Shown here: positions 1 through 5,416 of the stretch, piece after piece
How positions within the stretch are numbered: the first letter of the stretch is position 1
How the letters are laid out: the number at the start of each line of letters is the position of its first letter
NCBI GenBank assembly: GCA_902766325.1
Contig: CACXDF010000014.1
Coordinates: 1 to 5,416 of the forward strand
DNA from: an uncultured Eubacteriales bacterium
Lineage (GTDB): Bacteria; Bacillota; Clostridia; Christensenellales; DTU072
DNA: 5,416 nucleotides
Reading direction: 5' to 3'
Made by a program: the position numbers and the translations under genes
Notes under the pieces: model-generated
The model's input: only the letters and a program-made list of their open reading frames with translations
What the model was told of the DNA's origin: nothing
The model's database searches: none

Positions 1-2442
1 ATTAACTACGGCAAGACGCACGGCGTGCCTATCGGGCCCGGTCGCGGCAGCGGCGCCGGAAGTATCATCGCATACGCCATTCATATTACCGAGATCGACC
101 CGCTCAAGTACGGACTGATCTTCGAGAGATTTTTGAACCCCGAAAGACAGACCATGCCCGACTTCGATATCGACTTCTGTTCCGACCGTCGTGAAAAAGT
201 CATCGAATACGTGCGAGAAAAGTATCATCAGGATCACGTTGCGCAGATCATCACCTTCGGCATGATGAAGAAGAAAAACGCCATCAAGAACGTGGCCAGA
301 GTCTATAAAATACCTTTTGCCGAAGCCAATGCGCTGGTCAAGAATATTCACGACAACGACAAAAAGATACATATCCCCAACTTGCTCAATCCCCAAGATC
401 CGGCAGCCGTGCCGGAACTTATCGAGATGTATAATACCAATCCGACGTACAAGGAGGTCCTTGACCTCGCCGCCGAGATCGAAGATATGCCCAGAGACCG
501 CGGCAAGCACGCCGCCGGCGTTATCATCTGCAGTAAGCCGGTCGCGGAAGTCGTCGCGCTGTCGAGGAACGGAGAGGATATCACCACGCAGTTCGATATG
601 ACCGAATGCGAAGAATTGGGTCTTCTGAAAATGGATTTTTTGGCGATAGAAACGCTTACCGATATCGATAGGTGCGAAGAGCTGATAAAGAGATACCGTA
701 ACGTCGACATTGACTTCGACAAGATCGGATATGAAGATCAAGAGACCTACAAAATGATCGGTACGGGCGACTGCGACGCCGTATTCCAGCTTGAAAGCGC
801 GGGTATGAAAAACTTTATGAAGCGCCTGAAACCGACGGTCATAGAAGAAATAATCGCCGGCGTTAGTCTGTATCGACCGGGTCCTATGCAGTATATCGAC
901 ACCTACGTCGAGAATAAGCAGCATAAAGATAAGATCGACTACCGTCATCCCAAGCTGGAGCCGATCCTCAAGAATACCTACGGCGTTATCGTATATCAGG
1001 AACAAGCAATGTTCATCACCCAGGCGCTCGCCGGGTACACCATGGCGCAAGCCGATAACTTCCGTAAGTTCATCAGTAAAAAGAAGGTCGAACAGATCCC
1101 CGAACAGCGTAAGCGTTTCGTCGATGGGTGCGTAGCCCACGACGTGTCGGAAGAGTTCGCGCTGACCATTTGGGATGAATTGGAAAAGTTCGGTGCGTAT
1201 GCCTTTAATAAGTCGCACGCCGCGGCGTATTCGGCTCTTACGTATCAGACGGCTTATTTAAAGTGCTATTATCCGCTCGAATTTTTCTGCGCCGTTATCA
1301 ATAACCGTATCAATAAGCCGGAAGACACCGGTAAGTACTTACGCGTTATCAAGGAACATAACATAAAAGTGCTTCCGCCCGATATCAACCACAGCGAAGG
1401 CCTGTTTATTCCGGAAGGGGACGCCATACGCTACGGTCTCGTGTGTATCAAAAACGTAGGTCGCGCCGCAATCGACGCCGTCGTTAAAGAACGTAACGAA
1501 AACGGCCCCTTTGCCGACTTCTCCGACTTTGTGCGACGCGCTTCTTCCGACGCGCTCAACAGGCGTATGCTCGAAAGCATGATAAAAGGCGGCGTGTTCG
1601 ACTGCTTCGGACACAACCGCGCCACCATGATGATGAATTACGAAAAGATACTGGAAATGGAAACCAGTAACCGTTCTCTCTTAAACGGCGGACAGATGTT
1701 CTTCGACTTTATGTTGCAGAGCGAATATAAGTACAAAGAGGTGCCGGAAAGTAAGATGTCCCGTCTGCAACTGGAAAAAGAAGTTCTGGGCAGATATATT
1801 ACCGGACACCCGCTCGACGGACACGAAGAAGAGATGAAATCTTTTACGTTCGACTCCACCATGTTCGTGCCTATCGAAAAAGAACCGGACGAAGAATTCG
1901 AGGAGGAGGGTGAAGAAAGTCCGGAAGAATACCCGGTCAAGAACGGAGACAGCGTTTATTTCGGCGGGATACTGAGCGACGTCGTCGTTAAAGTCAACCC
2001 AAAGTCCGGTAAAAAATGGGCGGCGGGCGTATGCGAGGATCTGAACGGCAGTTTTGAAGTGGTCTTTTTCGGTAACGCTTACAATTCTTACAAGGATCTC
2101 ATTAAAGAAGACGCGCTCGTCAAGATCCGCGGTAAGGTCTCCATCGCCGAAGGCGGCAAGCCGAAGATCGAAGCGCAAAACGTGTACGGTTGGGGTTTGG
2201 AAGAGAAAGAAACGGTACGCGACGAACGTATCCTGTGCATTCGCATCGACAACGATATCGATATGTACCAAAAAGTTATGGATCTGCTCGCAAAATATCG
2301 CGGCGACGGTTGCGCTGTCAAAGTGCAAATGGACGGCAAACTGTACAATCTTAATTTCACCGTTATGGGCGTGGACAGCTTAAAGAACACGCTTATCGGC
2401 GTGGTCGGATATCAGAACGTCAAGATCCTTACGCCGCAATGA
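1..2442 (+). CDS. dnaE: DNA polymerase III alpha subunit, 5'-truncated by window edge
   Basis: Replicative C-family DNA polymerase. The frame is open from base 1 and ends at TGA 2440-2442, giving 813 residues. DnaE is usually about 1,100-1,200 residues, so roughly the first third, including the PHP domain, lies upstream; the true start is not visible. Seen in visible-residue numbering: the palm motif GPGRGSGAGS (about 12-21), then MPDFDIDF (about 52-59) with the catalytic aspartate pair; HAAGVIIC after residue 170; the third catalytic aspartate D212 in KMDFL; SLYRPGPM and FNKSHAAAYS of the palm/fingers; a helix-hairpin-helix DNA-binding stretch from about 478 (YGLVCIKNVG); and an OB-fold near 652-727 (GKKWAAGVCEDLNGSFEVVFF). 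A very acidic linker (12 of 20 residues at 626-645) precedes the OB-fold. Clostridia normally also carry PolC, with DnaE extending primers, but PolC is not in view. All catalytic residues expected in this part are present, so the gene looks intact. Confidence 0.97.
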   Translation: MNYGKTHGVPIGPGRGSGAGSIIAYAIHITEIDPLKYGLIFERFLNPERQTMPDFDIDFCSDRREKVIEYVREKYHQDHVAQIITFGMMKKKNAIKNVARVYKIPFAEANALVKNIHDNDKKIHIPNLLNPQDPAAVPELIEMYNTNPTYKEVLDLAAEIEDMPRDRGKHAAGVIICSKPVAEVVALSRNGEDITTQFDMTECEELGLLKMDFLAIETLTDIDRCEELIKRYRNVDIDFDKIGYEDQETYKMIGTGDCDAVFQLESAGMKNFMKRLKPTVIEEIIAGVSLYRPGPMQYIDTYVENKQHKDKIDYRHPKLEPILKNTYGVIVYQEQAMFITQALAGYTMAQADNFRKFISKKKVEQIPEQRKRFVDGCVAHDVSEEFALTIWDELEKFGAYAFNKSHAAAYSALTYQTAYLKCYYPLEFFCAVINNRINKPEDTGKYLRVIKEHNIKVLPPDINHSEGLFIPEGDAIRYGLVCIKNVGRAAIDAVVKERNENGPFADFSDFVRRASSDALNRRMLESMIKGGVFDCFGHNRATMMMNYEKILEMETSNRSLLNGGQMFFDFMLQSEYKYKEVPESKMSRLQLEKEVLGRYITGHPLDGHEEEMKSFTFDSTMFVPIEKEPDEEFEEEGEESPEEYPVKNGDSVYFGGILSDVVVKVNPKSGKKWAAGVCEDLNGSFEVVFFGNAYNSYKDLIKEDALVKIRGKVSIAEGGKPKIEAQNVYGWGLEEKETVRDERILCIRIDNDIDMYQKVMDLLAKYRGDGCAVKVQMDGKLYNLNFTVMGVDSLKNTLIGVVGYQNVKILTPQ

Positions 2443-3357
2443 TCTTTTTATAAAGAAAAGCGCCGCGCAAAGCATTATTACGCCGCACCCGACGGCGCCG
2501 ATAACAGGATAAAACGCAGCGATCAATTTTTCAAATCCGAAACAGGATATTCCCAAAGCAAGCGTTGCTACAAGCAACGCTTTTTTGACGTCTCCGCCCG
2601 CCGAAACAAAGCAGGTTCCGTTACAGGTCGTATACATAGAGACGTAAAGAATAACAAGACCAAAGGTTCCCAAACCGACCTGTTCGGCCGCCGACATCAT
2701 AGGAAACAATTCATTTTCTTTATCGAGGCAGAGCAGAAAAACGACGATAAGAAGGGTGGACAGGATCAAGCCGGAAATAACGGCGACAAGAACGCTCTGT
2801 TTTTGCGAAAAGCCTTTAACGGACGCCGCGATAAAAAAACCGCCCGTCAGCATATTCATACCCGCGTAAGTCGCCGAAGAAAGCGGACTGAATCGGCCTT
2901 GCGGAGCGGTAATATCCGTTTTGAAAAAGACGGCGAAGAGCATGACGAGAATGGCGATCACGCACAGAAATGAGATCGCGCCCATGGCTTTTTTATGAAC
3001 GAAGAGGGTCGCAAGAGTCAGGGCGACGGTCAGGACGGCTCCGCCGTGAATGCCAAACAAAGCATAGACTACCTCTTCGCAAGCGGCTGTCGTCGTACAA
3101 AAGACGAGAACGTTCGCCGCCGTTATTAAAAACAAAAGAACCTTTTTGCTTTTTCCGAAATAAGCGTAAATACCGCCTTCCGCCCGACTCATTTCGCAAA
3201 ACAAATAAGCGAGCAGTCCGAGGATAACGCCGGCAAGCAGGGGCGTGAAAGCATTCGCTCCCGAAAAATACAGCAAGATCTCTTTACCCGACGCAAAACC
3301 GGCTCCTATGACCGTGCCGACAAACCCGAATGCGACCGCAATGCTTTTCTTCATCAT
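2380..3357 (-). CDS. YkvI-family multi-pass membrane protein, putative transporter
   Basis: A 325-residue, very hydrophobic protein with about ten predicted membrane helices. Helix 1 (about 5-31) carries FVGTVIGAGFASGKEI, the hallmark I recognise from Bacillus YkvI-like proteins; a glycine-broken first helix is typical of LeuT/APC-fold secondary transporters. Further hydrophobic segments lie near 39-56, 73-100, 106-120, 124-144, and on to a last helix ending in LFFIKR. The C-terminus is charged and hydrophilic and should be cytosolic. No substrate is established for the family as far as I know, so none is assigned. I chose ATG 3357 (a second ATG follows at 3354) because homologs start just before this helix; a TTG at 3390 would add 11 residues. 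No Shine-Dalgarno is visible before any of these starts. The last 20 codons overlap the end of dnaE, and the gene is divergent from the hydratase. No terminator is seen on its own strand downstream. Confidence 0.85.
   Translation of the reverse strand: MMKKSIAVAFGFVGTVIGAGFASGKEILLYFSGANAFTPLLAGVILGLLAYLFCEMSRAEGGIYAYFGKSKKVLLFLITAANVLVFCTTTAACEEVVYALFGIHGGAVLTVALTLATLFVHKKAMGAISFLCVIAILVMLFAVFFKTDITAPQGRFSPLSSATYAGMNMLTGGFFIAASVKGFSQKQSVLVAVISGLILSTLLIVVFLLCLDKENELFPMMSAAEQVGLGTFGLVILYVSMYTTCNGTCFVSAGGDVKKALLVATLALGISCFGFEKLIAAFYPVIGAVGCGVIMLCAALFFIKRSLRRKDLDVLISDHADKRVL
2560..2586 (+). terminator. Intrinsic (Rho-independent) terminator, probably for dnaE
   Basis: A perfect stem of 9 bp (AGCGTTGCT 2561-2569 with AGCAACGCT 2573-2581), extended to 10 bp by A2560-T2582, closes a 3-nt loop (ACA) and runs directly into six T residues at 2581-2586. 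It lies 118 nt after the dnaE stop codon and points the right way for dnaE. On the other strand the hairpin is followed by only three T residues, so it should work mainly for plus-strand transcription. It sits wholly inside the opposing ykvI-like gene, covering about its codons 258-266. Its activity is inferred from structure alone. Confidence 0.8.
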
Positions 3358-3361
3358 AAAA

Positions 3362-3390
3362 TATATATGCGCGGCGAGAGGTTTTAACAA
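3362..3390 (-). promoter_or_regulatory. Candidate promoter for the ykvI-like gene, possibly leaderless
   Basis: Read on the minus strand, TTGTTA (3390-3385) is followed after exactly 17 nt by TATATA (3367-3362). These match the sigma-A consensus at 4 of 6 and 5 of 6 positions. Transcription would start about 6-7 nt beyond the -10 box, at roughly 3355-3356, that is on or next to the tandem ATG codons at 3357 and 3354. This agrees with the lack of a ribosome binding site, but AT-rich DNA often gives such matches by chance, and another promoter further upstream is possible. Confidence 0.35.
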
Positions 3391-3396
3391 AAATTA

Positions 3397-3425
3397 TTGA
3401 TTTTTAACGTGAGTTGTGATACCAT
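3397..3425 (+). promoter_or_regulatory. Candidate sigma-A promoter for the hydratase gene
   Basis: TTGATT (3397-3402) and TACCAT (3420-3425) are separated by 17 nt, and a TG dinucleotide at 3417-3418 gives an extended -10 (TGATACCAT). Each hexamer matches consensus at 4 of 6 positions. A start near 3432 would leave a leader of about 24 nt that carries the ribosome binding site. This is the best-spaced candidate for this strand in the 98-bp gap, but it is not proof of activity. Confidence 0.4.
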
Positions 3426-3442
3426 AAAAATAATATTTTTAT
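3424..3442. repeat. Perfect 19-bp AT-only palindrome, possible operator
   Basis: ATAAAAATA (3424-3432) and TATTTTTAT (3434-3442) are exact inverted repeats around a single central A at 3433. The palindrome overlaps the end of the candidate -10 box and the predicted start site of the hydratase gene, and ends 3 nt before its ribosome binding site. That is a sensible place for a repressor. The sequence is A/T only, so chance symmetry is a real alternative, and an RNA hairpin of this composition would be weak. Confidence 0.35.
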
Positions 3443-3445
3443 ATT

Positions 3446-3450
3446 GAGGT
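3446..3450 (+). promoter_or_regulatory. Shine-Dalgarno site of the hydratase gene
   Basis: GAGGT lies 5 nt before ATG 3456 and is the only purine-rich anti-Shine-Dalgarno match in the intergenic gap. It fixes the start of the hydratase gene, and contrasts with the divergent ykvI-like gene, which has none. Confidence 0.8.
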
Positions 3451-3455
3451 ATTTT

Positions 3456-5416
3456 ATGGCAATCACCAAGATCAATAAGAAAGTTTATTTTTACAACGGA
3501 AAACGGATCAAAGAAGGGCAGATCCCGTCTTTGGATTACGAAAACGCCTATAAAGGTACGATCGCGTACGGGATCTTAGACGCGCATAATATCAACAAGC
3601 CGACGGTAAAAGGCGGCGCGTTGAAAATAAAATTCGACTGTATGGCCAGTCACGACATCACTTACGTCGGCATCATTCAGACGGCGAAAGCCAGCGGATT
3701 GAAAAAATTCCCCATTCCGTACGTCCTTACCAATTGCCACAACAGTCTTTGCGCCGTGGGCGGCACTATCAACGAGGACGACCACGATTTCGGGTATTCC
3801 GCCGTCAAGAAGTACGGCGGTATTTTCGTGCCTCCTCATCAGGGTGTTATCCATACCTATATGCGCGAACGCATGGCCGGCTGCGGAAAGATGATCCTGG
3901 GGAGCGACTCTCATACCCGCTACGGCGCGCTCGGTACCATGGCCGTAGGAGAAGGCGGAGGAGAACTGGTAAAACAGCTCCTCGGCGACACTTACGATAT
4001 TAAGTATCCCGACGTCGTCGGCGTAGAACTGATCGGAAAACCCCGTAAGGGCGTCGGTCCGCAGGACGTGGCGCTCGCTATTATCAAAGAGACCTTTAAG
4101 TGCGGTTTCGTCAAAAATAAGGTGATGGAGTTTTTTGGGAGCGGTCTGAAAAATCTGCCCATCGAATTTCGTAACGGTATCGACGTTATGACGACGGAGA
4201 CGACCTGCCTTTCTTCTATTTGGGTGACCGACGGAGAAACGGAAAAATATCTTACCGAACACGAAAGGGCAAACGAATTCAAGAAGCTCGGACAAGCCGA
4301 ACTTTGTATGTACGACGCACTTTTGCGCGTCAACCTTTCTAAGATCGAACCGATGATCGCCCTTCCGTTCCATCCCAGCAACGCGTATACCATCCGCGAA
4401 TTGAAGGCGCACCCGTACGAAATACTGAAAGCCTGCGAAGAAGCCGGACAAAAGCTGCTCAAAAAAGGCGAGTTCCGTTTAACCGATAAAATCGTCGACG
4501 GAAAGATCGTCGTCGACCAAGCCGTGATCGCCGGCTGCGCGGGCGGCACTTACGATAACCTGGCCGAAGCCGCTTCCATTTTGGACGGAAAGTTCATCGG
4601 CGGCAAGCTGAATATGAGCGTTTATCCGGGTAGCTTACCCATTTATCTCGACCTTGCCAAGAAAGGATATTTGAGTAAGTTTATCGAAGCGGGCGTTACC
4701 GTCAAGACGGCGTTCTGCGGACCTTGCTTCGGAGCGGGCGACGTCCCCGCCAACTGCGGTCTGTCTATTCGTCATACCACTCGTAACTTCGAGTCCCGCG
4801 AAGGCAGTAAGCCGGGAGAAGGTCAGCTTGCGTGCGTAGCGCTTATGGACGCGAGAAGTATCGCCGCGACCGCCGCAAACGGAGGCGTGCTTACCGGCGC
4901 GGACGAGATCGAATACAAATATGTGAAAAAGCCGTTTAAGTACGACGGAAAGGTCTATAAAAATCGTATCACCGATTGCTTCGGTAAAGGAGACGGTTCT
5001 TTGCCGCTCAAATACGGTCCCAATATCGCGGACTGGCCGGAAATGCAATCGCTGACGAAAAACCTTCTGATGAAAGTGGTGGCGGTTATCGACGATCCCG
5101 TGACTACGACGGACGAACTGATCCCCTCGGGAGAAACGAGCAGTTATCGCAGTAACCCGTTACGACTTGCCGAGTTCGCGCTCAGCCGTAAGCGCCCCGA
5201 TTACGTCGGCAAGGCAAAAGAGGTCAAAGCGGATGAAGAAGCCCGTAAAAACGGAGCTATGCCGCAGGAATACGCGGACGCGCTCAAGATCGCGGGCGTG
5301 GAAGGAGACGCAGAGATCGGAAGCGTAATTTATGCCGTCAAACCGGGCGACGGAAGCGCGAGAGAGCAGGCGGCGAGTTGTCAGAGAGTGCTCGGCGGCG
5401 TAGCCAACCTCGCGAA
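3456..5416 (+). CDS. Aconitase-superfamily [4Fe-4S] hydratase (YbhJ/AcnA_Bact-like), 3'-truncated
   Basis: The frame is open from ATG 3456 to the window end (653 codons); relatives are about 750 residues, so roughly 100 are missing. Family-type motifs in order: SHDITYVGI (from 65), TNCHNSLCAVGGTINEDDH (from about 92), GSDSHTRYGALG (D151, S152, H153, matching the Asp-Ser-His of aconitase), GCAGGTYDNL with C361, CGPC with C421 and C424, TRNFESR with R443 and R448, and, in the C-terminal swivel domain (about 540 on), GDGSAREQAA with S634 and R636. C361, C421 and C424 are the three expected ligands of a labile [4Fe-4S] cluster, so a cytosolic dehydration/rehydration of a citrate-like hydroxy acid is expected. 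It differs from true aconitase at GCAGGT in place of SCTNS and GSAR in place of GSSR, so aconitate is not assured as substrate. It is divergent from the ykvI-like gene. The family assignment is firm; the substrate is open. Confidence 0.9.
   Translation, partial: MAITKINKKVYFYNGKRIKEGQIPSLDYENAYKGTIAYGILDAHNINKPTVKGGALKIKFDCMASHDITYVGIIQTAKASGLKKFPIPYVLTNCHNSLCAVGGTINEDDHDFGYSAVKKYGGIFVPPHQGVIHTYMRERMAGCGKMILGSDSHTRYGALGTMAVGEGGGELVKQLLGDTYDIKYPDVVGVELIGKPRKGVGPQDVALAIIKETFKCGFVKNKVMEFFGSGLKNLPIEFRNGIDVMTTETTCLSSIWVTDGETEKYLTEHERANEFKKLGQAELCMYDALLRVNLSKIEPMIALPFHPSNAYTIRELKAHPYEILKACEEAGQKLLKKGEFRLTDKIVDGKIVVDQAVIAGCAGGTYDNLAEAASILDGKFIGGKLNMSVYPGSLPIYLDLAKKGYLSKFIEAGVTVKTAFCGPCFGAGDVPANCGLSIRHTTRNFESREGSKPGEGQLACVALMDARSIAATAANGGVLTGADEIEYKYVKKPFKYDGKVYKNRITDCFGKGDGSLPLKYGPNIADWPEMQSLTKNLLMKVVAVIDDPVTTTDELIPSGETSSYRSNPLRLAEFALSRKRPDYVGKAKEVKADEEARKNGAMPQEYADALKIAGVEGDAEIGSVIYAVKPGDGSAREQAASCQRVLGGVANLA

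Noticed and set aside
1681..2328. A 215-codon open frame on the minus strand, inside dnaE.
   Set aside because: It is antisense to conserved DnaE sequence (the region before and including the OB-fold), and its translation is Phe/His/Val-rich, as expected from the reverse complement of Glu/Lys-rich codons.
2460..2498. GCGCCG (2460-2465) and CGGCGC (2493-2498) just after dnaE as a terminator hairpin.
   Set aside because: The loop would be 27 nt and no T-run follows. The hairpin at 2560-2586 is far better.
3414..3420. TTGTGAT as a CRP/FNR-like half site.
   Set aside because: There is no matching inverted half site at the right spacing, and the bases are better explained as the spacer and extended -10 of the candidate promoter.
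3576..4451. A 291-codon open frame on the minus strand, inside the hydratase gene.
   Set aside because: It lies antisense to a coding region with unmistakable aconitase motifs, has no ribosome binding site I can see, and its translation shows no recognisable domain. It is best explained as a by-product of the codon use of the real gene.
4488..4519. Repeated ATCGTCGAC-like units in the hydratase gene.
   Set aside because: This is a short coding coincidence from the Ile-Val-Asp-Gly-Lys-Ile-Val-Val-Asp residues, not an organised repeat array.
1..5416. Mobile element, CRISPR, tRNA, riboswitch, toxin-antitoxin or defence island.
   Set aside because: No transposase, integrase, spaced repeats, RNA-gene fold or known defence domain was seen on either strand. 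The window is filled by three conserved genes with similar base composition.

Overview
The window looks like ordinary chromosomal DNA from a low-to-mid GC Gram-positive bacterium, most likely an uncultured member of the Clostridia (Bacillota). The basis is the DnaE type, a YkvI-family membrane protein, and a hydratase of the kind I associate with anaerobic Bacillota. This placement is inference from protein character; there is no rRNA or other direct marker.

Layout: (1) 1-2442, plus strand: the C-terminal 813 residues of the DNA polymerase III alpha subunit (dnaE), cut at its 5' end by the window edge. (2) 2380-3357, minus strand: a 325-residue multi-pass membrane protein of the YkvI family, convergent with dnaE and overlapping its end by 63 bp. 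(3) 3358-3455: a 98-bp AT-rich divergent intergenic region with candidate promoters in both directions and a perfect 19-bp AT palindrome. (4) 3456-5416, plus strand: an aconitase-superfamily [4Fe-4S] hydratase, open at the window's 3' end with 653 codons visible.

The three genes do not form a visible pathway: replication, membrane transport (substrate unknown) and a metabolic hydro-lyase (substrate unproven). The interest lies in the compact architecture. A textbook intrinsic terminator for dnaE lies inside the coding sequence of the convergent ykvI-like gene. That gene lacks a Shine-Dalgarno sequence and has a promoter-like element placed where it could give a leaderless mRNA.

I found no mobile element, CRISPR array, RNA gene, toxin-antitoxin pair or defence system. 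Gene cover is nearly complete and no gene-free stretch exceeds 100 bp. I do not see an undescribed multi-gene system here.
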